A DNA stretch of 64,000 bases from NCBI RefSeq assembly GCF_032586175.1, contig NZ_JAWHTE010000013.1:1-64000 (forward strand), given 5' to 3'. Origin of the DNA: Ovoidimarina sediminis (GTDB taxonomy: Bacteria > Pseudomonadota > Alphaproteobacteria > Rhodobacterales > Rhodobacteraceae). Below the pieces are notes generated by a model. That model did not search any database and was not told the DNA's origin. It was given only the letters and a program-made list of their open reading frames with translations. A program made the translations under genes and the position numbers. Positions 26,888 through 34,812 of this stretch are shown here, piece after piece. Position 1 is the stretch's first letter; every line of letters starts with the position of its first letter.

Positions 26888-27696
26888 GCCCGCCCCTTGG
26901 GCGTCAGCACCATCCACTCGGTCATCACTTCGCGTCCCTCGCTGAAGGCCAGAAGGCGGTGATCGTCGTCGAACCCGTCAAGTTCGGTGAAGGCTCCAGG
27001 ATCGACCGGTCCCGCCCGAACGATCGCCAAATCGAACCATGCCGCCGCCCGAGACCCAAGCGCCTCACGCCCTCCTTCGAAAAGGAAATCATGGAGTTCC
27101 ACGATAATGCTCATGCCCGACAAGCGCTCAAGCACCGTTTCCGTCAATAGCGAAAACTCCGCCCCCTCGATGTCGCACAGAACCGTACCCCGCGCCCCCT
27201 CCGGCACGGCTGCAAGGAGCGCGGCCTCCGTCGCTTCCCCCTCGATCCTGACGCGCTCGCGCACACCGTTGATCTCTGCAGCGGCGGCAAGCGCCCGCCG
27301 GCCCTTCTCGGACATCTCGAAGCACAGCGCCCTGCCGAAGAACCCCGCCCGGAGCGCGCCCACGGCGAAATAGCCGTCCGCCGCACCCAGATCGATCAAC
27401 AGACCGTCCTCCGACCGCCACGCCTCCAAAAGATCCACCACATGCTGCTCATAGGTTCCAAGGATCTTGCCCGACACGTCATGCCGCCCCCAGGACGTCG
27501 TCTCGGGTAGCACCATGCCCCTGAACGGCCCATGGGCCACGCGGCCCCCGTGCACATGGGTCAGATGCGCCGCAACCCGCGCCCGCGCCGACTCGATCCG
27601 CGTCTCGCTGTGGTGCGGCGTGACAAGCGCATGCAGGGCTCGCCCCGGCCGGCCCGACTTCAGCTTCCTGATCGCTTTCCTGATCCGCTTTCTCAC
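26884..27696 (-). CDS. SAM-dependent methyltransferase, FkbM-like
   Basis: The 270-residue protein has a basic N-terminal ~25 residues, then a Rossmann domain with LLIDLGAADGYFAVGAL (motif I), LCFEMSEKGRR (motif II) and VLCDIEGAEFSLL. The last is the DxEGxE-type motif seen in FkbM-family O-methyltransferases. Such enzymes often methylate sugar hydroxyls in exopolysaccharides or glycolipids. It is translationally coupled to the GT4 gene downstream (4-bp overlap). Confidence 0.72.
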   Translation of the reverse strand: MRKRIRKAIRKLKSGRPGRALHALVTPHHSETRIESARARVAAHLTHVHGGRVAHGPFRGMVLPETTSWGRHDVSGKILGTYEQHVVDLLEAWRSEDGLLIDLGAADGYFAVGALRAGFFGRALCFEMSEKGRRALAAAAEINGVRERVRIEGEATEAALLAAVPEGARGTVLCDIEGAEFSLLTETVLERLSGMSIIVELHDFLFEGGREALGSRAAAWFDLAIVRAGPVDPGAFTELDGFDDDHRLLAFSEGREVMTEWMVLTPKGRA

Positions 27697-27822
27697 GCAC
27701 CGCCCCCTGTCCGCTCCCCTCGTCGCCGACCCGCGCTTTCAATGTCAAGTGGATCGCGACGCTGTTGCGGTGCCGCCCCCGTCATGCTCCAAAGGCCCGG
27801 CCGACTAGTAAAGGGGTGCCCC

Positions 27823-28305
27823 ATGAGCCGATTGGATCTCTTCATCGACCGCATGGTCTCGCAGCGCGCCTGCCTGGATCACGCCGCTGGTCTGATCCGC
27901 GACATCCCCGGCCCGGTCTTCGAACTGGGCCTCGGCAACGGGCGCACCTATCACCACATGATCCAGATCTTGCCTGACCGGGAGATCTTCGTCTTCGAGC
28001 GCGCCGTCGCCTCGCATCCCGACAGCACGCCCCCGGAAGACCGCCTGGTCTTGGGCGATGTGCGTGAGACGCTCCCGGCGGCGCTCGGCCGCTTCGCTCC
28101 CGGCGCCTGCCTCATCCACGCCGACCTCGGCGGGCACAACCTCGATAAGAACGACGCCTTCGCCCGCATGATCTCGCCGCTGGTGGAACCTCTGCTGGCA
28201 CCGGGCGGCGTCATCGTCTCAAGCGACCGGATGTACTTCGACGGGCTCACGGAACAAGCCCTGCCGCCGTCCGCGGTCCTGGGGCGCTGCTTCATCTACC
28301 GATAA
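27823..28305 (+). CDS. Small class I SAM-dependent methyltransferase (paralog B)
   Basis: The 160-residue protein has motif I ELGLGNGRTYHHM and motif II IFVFERAVASH and is a clear relative of the protein at 25244-25738. The start ATG 27823 has a good ribosome-binding site (AAGGGG about 7 bp upstream). The longer ORF starting in the divergent methyltransferase gene is not supported. The two copies face away from each other around a GT4/methyltransferase pair, which suggests a local inverted duplication. Confidence 0.7.
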   Translation: MSRLDLFIDRMVSQRACLDHAAGLIRDIPGPVFELGLGNGRTYHHMIQILPDREIFVFERAVASHPDSTPPEDRLVLGDVRETLPAALGRFAPGACLIHADLGGHNLDKNDAFARMISPLVEPLLAPGGVIVSSDRMYFDGLTEQALPPSAVLGRCFIYR

Positions 28306-28735
28306 ACGCAGAGCACCTGTGAAACACTTGAAACCTCTTTTTGTGGTGTCATACGCATGTGCGATACATATCCACCTTAGATCGCGCTCATGCAAGCGAT
28401 AGCCCAACGACCTGCTGCGGCGAAAAAACTGATCGTTAGTTAGATGCTAAGCTGGTTTTGCGAAACGCGCGGCGAACAATGGGCCTCCTGTCACCCTGTC
28501 GCCGCGACATCAAGAGATGCTTCGCGGACGACAGCGCGATGACAGTCTTTGGGATCTGGATTAAATTGCAGCATCACGCCTTCGCAAAGCACGAAAGATA
28601 ACGTAAGGTTAAAGGGCCTGGGCCGGCACGCCGGGCAGCGACGTTGGCAAAAAAGGTCGCGTAGCCTAACGTGCCCTATGTCCGCCGATTGTATTGGTTA
28701 ATCAGTTTACCAAAGTTCTCCAGAAGGCTTTTTGA
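28306..28735. other. 430-bp noncoding gap before the second pseudo-ABC gene
   Basis: No family-like reading frame was found on either strand. The stretch is visibly AT-richer than the very GC-rich block on its left. It contains a candidate ribosome-binding sequence AGAAGG (28722-28727) just upstream of the pseudo-ABC coding sense. I see no tRNA, clear terminator or long repeat. It probably holds the promoter and leader of the downstream gene. Confidence 0.4.
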
Positions 28736-28750
28736 GACGGACATCGACCC

Positions 28751-31700
28751 ATCGAACGTTCCATTTTCCACTTCATATGGAAGTACTCCAAGACCGACCA
28801 GATCATCCTTCTGGCCGTCACCCTTTCGCTCTTTCCGCTTCAGTACCTGACGCTCGAACTCCCAAAACGGATCATCAACGACGCCATCGCAGGCGCCAAC
28901 CAGGTCAGAGAATTCTTCGGATATCGGTTTGACGAGATAACGTTCCTCGCCGCGCTCTGCATCGTCTTTCTCCTGGCCGTAACGATCCTTGGCCTCCTCA
29001 AGATGCGCGTCAACACAATGAAGGGCGTGCTGGCCGAGCGTATGCTGCGCCGCTTCCGCTATCAGCTGATCACCCGCATCCTCCGGTTTCCGCAACCATA
29101 CTTCGAGCGTGTGAGCCAGGGCGAGGTTGTGTCTATGGTCACTGCCGAAAGCGAGCCTTTGGGCGGCCTCATGGGCGACGCGATTAGCCAGCCGGTGCTG
29201 CAACTAGGCCAGATGCTGACGATCCTGACCTTTCTCTTTTTTCAAAGCTTCTGGTTCGGCCTCACGGCGATCGCGCTCATCCCTGTGCAGGCGATCATTA
29301 TTCCGAGGCTACAGAAACAGATCAACCTGTTGAACAAGAAGCGGATTCAGGAGGTGCGCATCCTCGCCGCCCAGATCGGCGAGGGGGCCGCGGGGGCTTC
29401 GACCTTGCGCACCAACGGCGGCTGGCGCTTCCGCCAGGCCCTCTTTTCCCGCCAGCTGGGGCGGCTCTTCCTGATCCGGTTCGAGATCTACAAGAAGAAG
29501 TTTTTCATGAAGTTCTTGAACAACTTCATCACCCAGCTGACGCCGTTCTTCTACTACCTTGTCGGCGGTATCCTCGTACTTGGCGGTCAGGTCACGCTCG
29601 GGGCGCTGGTCGCCGCGCTCGCTGCCTACAAGGATCTCTCCGACCCGTGGAAAGAGCTGCTGACTTTCTACAACACCACCCAGGACATGTCGCTGCGCTG
29701 GAACGTAATCACCGAACGTTTCGCACCCCAGGGCATGCTGAACGAAAAGCTTCTGGAGGGCGAGCCGGAAGAAAATCCGCGGCTCCATGGCGACGTCACG
29801 CTGAACGACCTCACGATCCGCGACGGCGACGGCAACGTCATCCTCGACGGGGTAACCGCGCACATTCCAGGTCGCGGCATCACCGGCATCCAGGCGCCAA
29901 ACGAAGAAGACCGCCGCGCCCTCGCCGGCGTTCTCACACGGGAAATCCTCCCCTCCAGCGGCGAGGTGACGATCTCCGGCCACAAGCTTTCCTCGCTGCA
30001 CCAATCCATCATCGCGTCGCGCATCGGGCTGGCTAGTTCCAGACCTATCATGTTCCAGGGCACATTTGGCGACAACGTTATGATGCCAATGCTGACACGG
30101 CCCCATGGCGATACGCCGGATGACGCGTTCTACACGGAAACGCTCAAGTCTGGAAACAGCCCGGACCCGGCTGATGCCGTCTGGCTCGACCCTTCGGCTG
30201 CCGGGCTTCACACACCAGAGGAGCTTCGCGAATGGGGCCTCAAGCTCATCCGCGACATCGGTGCGGGCACGACCCTCTTCCGCCGCGTCATCGAGCAGAA
30301 ATTCTCGGCCGCGGATCATCACGAACTGGCCGAGCGTCTCGTCTCCCTCCGCCCGAAGATCCGCGAGGCGATCGATAAGGTCGGCCTCGCGAAGCATGTC
30401 CATCGCTTCGACCCAGACCGCTACAACCCGGCTATGCCGGTGGCCGAGAATTTGCTTTTCTCCACGCCGACGCGTCCGATCAACCAGGAAATCATCGCGG
30501 AGCAGGAGACGTTCCTCTCCGCCCTTCGCGATCTGGGGATCGACAAGACCCTCATTGATCTCACCCGCGACGTGCTCGAGATGCTCCGCGGGATCTTCGG
30601 GCATGACGGTACCGACCACCCCCTGTTCCAGAAGCTCGGGTTGGAAACGAAAACCTACGAGGCCGCCCTCAAACTGATCGACAGGTACGGCGAAGACGCG
30701 ACACAGACCCTTGCCGACGGTGAACTAGCCACGCTTCTGTCTGTCCCCTTCGCCACCTCCGCCGAACAGATCGGCCCGTCTTTCTCCGACGACCTCAAGG
30801 CCCGCATTCTGGATCTGCGCCGCACCCATTCCGGGCAGCTGCGCGAAACGATGGCGGATCTTTTCGCTCCTATCGATCCCGCGGCCTTCGCACCGGGGCT
30901 CAGCGTGCTCGAGAACGCTCTTTTCGGTAAGATTAGCGGAAATGCCGGCGCACGCGCCGACGAGATCAAGCGCCTGATCGCCGACATCCTCGTCGCGGAA
31001 GGTGCCGAACCCCTTGTGACCAATCTCGTCTACGACTTCCCCGTTACCCTAGGCGGCCAAAACCTTCCCGCAGCCTTTGTCGAACCACTCTCGCTGACCC
31101 GCGCCACTATCAAGAAACCCGACCTTCTGATCCTCGACCGCGCGCTCTCGAGCTATGACGATCGCACCCGCGCAAAGCTCTACTTAAGCCTCCGCAAGAC
31201 GCTCACCGACACCACCGTCATCTACATCGACGAAAAGATCGAACAGCCCGATGCGTTCGACCACTTCATCGAGATCCGCGACGGTCGGTTGCTAACCCGC
31301 GACGCCCCGGAAGAAGTGAAAGAGGACCGCGCAGCATCCGCCGACATTGTCCGCAAGACCCGCGCGTTGCAGCAATCAATGCTATTCTCGGGCCTTTCCC
31401 AAAAGCAGCTCCGCCTACTGGCCTTCGGCTCAAAGTGGTATCACGCAGAGGCCGGCGACGTTGTATTCTACCAGGGTGACGACCCGACCGACGGCGCCTT
31501 CATGCTGACCGAGGGCGAGGCGGGGGTTTATTCGCGCACCAAGGAGGGGCAGGACGAACTCCTCGTTAAAGTCGGCCCTGGCACGCTCATCGGCGAGCTT
31601 GGCGTGATCCGCAACGTCCCTCGCACCAAGTCGCTCTTCGCCGAAACCGACATCACCTGTCTGCGGATCGGCAAGGAGGAACTTCTCGCGGTTATCGAGA

Positions 31701-31759
31701 ACGACGCTGCCACGGCGTTCAAGCTTCTCCAGGTCGTCGCGGGCTACCTCCCCGACTGA
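28751..31759 (+). CDS. Second ABC-exporter-like protein with degenerate nucleotide domain and cyclic-nucleotide-binding-like domain
   Basis: This paralog of the protein at 7505-10642 encodes about 1000 residues: an ABC type-1 membrane domain, a nucleotide-like region whose Walker A position reads GRGITGIQAPNEEDRRAL (no P-loop), a long insertion, LGGQNLP, a Walker B-like LLILDRALSS (catalytic Glu replaced by Arg), IYIDEKI in place of the H-loop, and a Crp-like domain from about residue 870. No ATG, GTG or TTG is in frame between the stop at 28733-28735 and ATG 29003, yet homology extends to about 28751, where an ATC aligns with a Met of the paralog. Either a rare start, or a frameshift from TTG 28732 (preceded by AGAAGG), is needed. 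Confidence 0.75.
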   Translation: MERSIFHFIWKYSKTDQIILLAVTLSLFPLQYLTLELPKRIINDAIAGANQVREFFGYRFDEITFLAALCIVFLLAVTILGLLKMRVNTMKGVLAERMLRRFRYQLITRILRFPQPYFERVSQGEVVSMVTAESEPLGGLMGDAISQPVLQLGQMLTILTFLFFQSFWFGLTAIALIPVQAIIIPRLQKQINLLNKKRIQEVRILAAQIGEGAAGASTLRTNGGWRFRQALFSRQLGRLFLIRFEIYKKKFFMKFLNNFITQLTPFFYYLVGGILVLGGQVTLGALVAALAAYKDLSDPWKELLTFYNTTQDMSLRWNVITERFAPQGMLNEKLLEGEPEENPRLHGDVTLNDLTIRDGDGNVILDGVTAHIPGRGITGIQAPNEEDRRALAGVLTREILPSSGEVTISGHKLSSLHQSIIASRIGLASSRPIMFQGTFGDNVMMPMLTRPHGDTPDDAFYTETLKSGNSPDPADAVWLDPSAAGLHTPEELREWGLKLIRDIGAGTTLFRRVIEQKFSAADHHELAERLVSLRPKIREAIDKVGLAKHVHRFDPDRYNPAMPVAENLLFSTPTRPINQEIIAEQETFLSALRDLGIDKTLIDLTRDVLEMLRGIFGHDGTDHPLFQKLGLETKTYEAALKLIDRYGEDATQTLADGELATLLSVPFATSAEQIGPSFSDDLKARILDLRRTHSGQLRETMADLFAPIDPAAFAPGLSVLENALFGKISGNAGARADEIKRLIADILVAEGAEPLVTNLVYDFPVTLGGQNLPAAFVEPLSLTRATIKKPDLLILDRALSSYDDRTRAKLYLSLRKTLTDTTVIYIDEKIEQPDAFDHFIEIRDGRLLTRDAPEEVKEDRAASADIVRKTRALQQSMLFSGLSQKQLRLLAFGSKWYHAEAGDVVFYQGDDPTDGAFMLTEGEAGVYSRTKEGQDELLVKVGPGTLIGELGVIRNVPRTKSLFAETDITCLRIGKEELLAVIENDAATAFKLLQVVAGYLPD

Positions 31760-31782
31760 CGCGCGGACGAGCCCAAGACCGG

Positions 31783-31801
31783 GCGCGTTCTTCTAACGCG
31801 C
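31783..31801. terminator. Hairpin between convergent genes, possible bidirectional terminator
   Basis: GCGCGTT (31783-31789) and AACGCGC (31795-31801) form a perfect 7-bp stem with a 5-nt loop, between the convergent pseudo-ABC gene and ackA; it overlaps the ackA stop codon. No clear T-tract follows on either side, so efficient intrinsic termination is uncertain. Confidence 0.35.
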
Positions 31802-32920
31802 GGTAGTCTCCTGTGCCGCCAGCAGGATCTCATGCTCCTCGCGAGTCTCCCGCACCAGCAATTCTGGCACCCCCAGAAACGCGATGCCATCCGCAATCCT
31901 GTCCCGGATCACGCCCGCATTTTCCCCAATCCCGCCACAGAAGACGACCGCGTCAAGCCCGCCCATCACACCGGCCAGCCGGCAGATCTCCTCTACGGCC
32001 CGCGCCACGAAATGCGCCACCGCATCCGCCGCCGCGGGCGCCTCCGAGGCCAGAAGATCGCGCATGTCGTTCGACAGCCCCGACAGGCCCAGAAGCCCGG
32101 ATTTCCGGTACAGAAGGTCCTCCAGATCGGGCATCGCATAGCCCTCGCGCAAAAGGTGGATCAGCACGCCGGGGTCGATCCGCCCGGTGCGCGTCCCCAT
32201 GGTCAGCCCGTCGAGCGTCGAAAACCCCATGCTGCTCGCAACCCCGACACCTCCGTGCATCGCCGTCACCGAGCATCCGTTGCCCAGATGCGCGATCACG
32301 ACCCGGCGCGCCTCCACCGGATAGCCCTCGGCCAGAAGCGTCCGCCGGATCGACTGGCAGGACAGGCCGTGAAACCCGTACCGCCGGATGCCCGCATCAT
32401 AGAAGGCACGCGGCAGGGCAAAGGCCGCCTGAACCCAGGGCTGATCGGCGTGAAACGCCGTGTCGAAACACCCGATCTGCACGGCCCTTGGAAACAGGGC
32501 CTGCGCCACCCGCACACCCTGAAGGCCCATGGGCTGGTGAAGGGGTGCCAGCGGTATCAGCGCCTCAAGTGCGCGGATTGCATCGGCATCCAGCCGGACA
32601 GGTTCGGTGAAGCCCACCCCGCCATGAACGATTCGGTGCCCCACCGCCACCACGCGTGCACCGCCCAGCGCGCCCTCCCCAGCCTCGGCGACGGCACGCA
32701 CCGCGCGGGCATGGTCGGCTCCGGGCAGTTCGGTCTTCCGCGCTGCGCTTCCGGGCACGGCCACCTTCAGAAACGCTGCCCCGCTCCCGATCCGCTCCGC
32801 GTTTCCGGACAGAAGCAGGGTGTCAGGCGCGCCCTCCGCCGCGATGGCGAATTTTAGCGAAGAGCTGCCCACGTTCAGGGCAAGCAGAACCTCGCGGCCG
32901 GTCGCGCCCCTCACCGCCAA
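31793..32920 (-). CDS. ackA: Acetate kinase AckA
   Basis: The 375-residue ASKHA-fold kinase has LLALNVGSSSLKFAI at the N-terminus, VGHRIVHGG, GCFDTAFH, RRYGFHGLSCQSI, IAHLGNGCS, MGTRTGRIDPG and the C-terminal FCGGIGENAGVIR, all diagnostic of acetate kinase. It converts acetyl phosphate and ADP to acetate and ATP, or the reverse. It follows xsc by 4 bp in the same transcript; the start is TTG 32920 or GTG 32914. Xsc makes acetyl phosphate, so this kinase would conserve energy from sulfoacetaldehyde breakdown. Confidence 0.92.
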   Translation of the reverse strand: MAVRGATGREVLLALNVGSSSLKFAIAAEGAPDTLLLSGNAERIGSGAAFLKVAVPGSAARKTELPGADHARAVRAVAEAGEGALGGARVVAVGHRIVHGGVGFTEPVRLDADAIRALEALIPLAPLHQPMGLQGVRVAQALFPRAVQIGCFDTAFHADQPWVQAAFALPRAFYDAGIRRYGFHGLSCQSIRRTLLAEGYPVEARRVVIAHLGNGCSVTAMHGGVGVASSMGFSTLDGLTMGTRTGRIDPGVLIHLLREGYAMPDLEDLLYRKSGLLGLSGLSNDMRDLLASEAPAAADAVAHFVARAVEEICRLAGVMGGLDAVVFCGGIGENAGVIRDRIADGIAFLGVPELLVRETREEHEILLAAQETTAR

Positions 32921-32924
32921 CCGA

Positions 32925-34697
32925 TCAGGCGTCGGTCATATCGGCCGCGTCGATCCCGGCGACCTTCACCGGCTTCTTCATCGCGTCGCGCCGGAACGGC
33001 TCACCCAGCTCCTGGTTGATCATCGCCTCGATAAGTGTGGTTTTGCCATGCTTCATCTGGTCGGTGATCGCTTGGTTCAAAGCGGTCGTCAGTTCGTCCA
33101 TCGTACGCGCGACGACGCCTTGCAGGCCACAGGCCTTCGCGACCCCAGCGTAGGACACGCCTTCGTCAAGCTCTGTACCGACGAAGTTGTCATCGAACCA
33201 AAGGGTCGAGTTCCGCTTTTCAGCGCCCCACTGATAGTTACGGAAAACAATCTGCGTGATGGGGGGCCACTCACCGCGGCCAATCGCCGTAAGCTCGTTC
33301 ACAGCGATACCGAATGCGCCATCGCCAGAGAAACCAACCACCGGCACGTCCGGGCAGCCGATCTTCGCACCCACGATCGCCGGAAGGCCATATCCACACG
33401 GTCCGAAAAGACCCGGGGCAAGATATTTTCGCCCCTCGTCGAAATCCGGATAGGCGTTGCCGATTGCGCAATTGTTGCCGATATCTGAAGAGATGATCGC
33501 CTCGCGCGGCAAGGCCGCCTGAATTGCGCGCCACGCCATTCGCGGGCTCATCCAATCGGGCTTGGCCGCTCGCGCGCGCTCGTTCCATGTCGTCCCCGGG
33601 TCGTCATCCTCATGATCCATAGAGGCCAGTTGCTGCGCCCAGCGAGACTTCGTTTCGGCAATCTTCGCTTTACGCGCCTCACGATTTGCATCGCCGGCAT
33701 CGTCGCCAAGCTGTGCCAGAATACCTTTCGCCACCTTCGCGGCATCGCCCACGATTCCGACGGTGACCTTTTTCGTCAAACCGATCCGATCCGGGTTGAT
33801 GTCGACCTGGATCACCTTAGCTCCGGCCGGCCAGTACTCCATGCCGTAGCCTGGTAGAGTGGAAAACGGGTTGAGGCGCGTGCCGAGTGCGAGAACGACG
33901 TCGGCCTCCTTGATCAACTCCATAGCGGCCTTTGAGCCGTTATAGCCCAGCGGGCCCACAAAAAGGGGATGGTTCCCAGGGAACGCGTCATTGTGCTGGT
34001 AGCCAACGCAGACCGGCGCACAGAGCCGCTCGGCCAGCGCCCTGGACGCCTCGATTCCTCCCTTCGACAACACAACACCGGCACCGTTCAATATTACCGG
34101 GTTCGTCGCCGCCGAGAGAAGATCCGCTGCCTCTGCGACGGAGTTCTCGCCGCCGGGTGAGGCTTCAAACTCGATCGGATCGGGGATCTCGATATCGACC
34201 ACATGTGTCCACATATCCCTTGGCACGTTGATTTGCGCCGGCCCCGATAGTCGCTTCGCCTGGCTGATGACCCTTGTCAGAACCTCCGCCACACGCGTCG
34301 GATCCCGAAGTTCTTCCTGATAGGCAACCATGTCTTCGAAGAGCTTCATCTGCTCCACTTCCTGGAACCCGCCCTGCCCGATCGTCTTGTTCGCGGCCTG
34401 CGGCGTGACGAGGAGAAGCGGGGTATGGTTCCAATAGGCGGTTTTGACGGCGGTGACGAAATTGGTGATTCCCGGACCGTTCTGCGCAATCATCATCGAC
34501 ATCTTCCCGGTGGCGCGGGTGTAGCCGTCGGCCATCATCCCGGCGCTCCCTTCATGGGCACAATCCCAGAACGTTATCCCCGCCTGCGGGAACAGATCCG
34601 AAATTGGCATCATGGCGGAGCCGATGATCCCGAACGCATGACGGATGCCATGGCGCTGAAGGACTTTGACGAAGGCTTCCTCGGTGGTCATCTGCAT
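32925..34697 (-). CDS. xsc: Sulfoacetaldehyde acetyltransferase Xsc
   Basis: This 590-residue thiamine-diphosphate enzyme has the N-terminal catalytic Glu region (CAHEGSAGMMADGY), a central domain and a C-terminal ThDP-binding motif (GFSGDGAFGIAVNEL to FRNYQWG). The N-terminus (MTTEEAFVKVLQRHGI) and WTHVVDIEIPDP are typical of Xsc. It splits sulfoacetaldehyde with phosphate into acetyl phosphate and sulfite, the central step of taurine and related C2-sulfonate use. ATG 34697 has an AGGAG site. It is divergent from an IclR regulator and followed by ackA. Confidence 0.93.
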   Translation of the reverse strand: MQMTTEEAFVKVLQRHGIRHAFGIIGSAMMPISDLFPQAGITFWDCAHEGSAGMMADGYTRATGKMSMMIAQNGPGITNFVTAVKTAYWNHTPLLLVTPQAANKTIGQGGFQEVEQMKLFEDMVAYQEELRDPTRVAEVLTRVISQAKRLSGPAQINVPRDMWTHVVDIEIPDPIEFEASPGGENSVAEAADLLSAATNPVILNGAGVVLSKGGIEASRALAERLCAPVCVGYQHNDAFPGNHPLFVGPLGYNGSKAAMELIKEADVVLALGTRLNPFSTLPGYGMEYWPAGAKVIQVDINPDRIGLTKKVTVGIVGDAAKVAKGILAQLGDDAGDANREARKAKIAETKSRWAQQLASMDHEDDDPGTTWNERARAAKPDWMSPRMAWRAIQAALPREAIISSDIGNNCAIGNAYPDFDEGRKYLAPGLFGPCGYGLPAIVGAKIGCPDVPVVGFSGDGAFGIAVNELTAIGRGEWPPITQIVFRNYQWGAEKRNSTLWFDDNFVGTELDEGVSYAGVAKACGLQGVVARTMDELTTALNQAITDQMKHGKTTLIEAMINQELGEPFRRDAMKKPVKVAGIDAADMTDA

Positions 34698-34770
34698 CCG
34701 CTTTGCTCCTCTTGTCGACGAATAGACTTAGGCTTCGCACAATAGCGCAGCCATCCCCTCCAATTTTGTC

Positions 34771-34800
34771 ATACTTGCGCATTATTGAGACTACAAGTAT
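34771..34800. promoter_or_regulatory. Inverted repeat between xsc and the IclR gene, candidate operator
   Basis: ATACTTG (34771-34777) and CAAGTAT (34794-34800) are perfect inverted 7-mers separated by 16 bp, in the 115-bp divergent intergenic region. The position suits a regulator controlling both xsc and its own gene. Assignment to the adjacent IclR protein is an inference. Confidence 0.45.
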
Positions 34801-34812
34801 CGTTTTCGATCA

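Noticed and set aside
29309..30619. 436-residue open frame on the minus strand
   Set aside because: It lies opposite the second pseudo-ABC gene, whose sequence is conserved with its paralog; no family features in the antisense frame.
7505..31759. The two pseudo-ABC genes as ends of a composite transposon
   Set aside because: They are direct-orientation, clearly diverged paralogs without terminal repeats or transposase genes between them.
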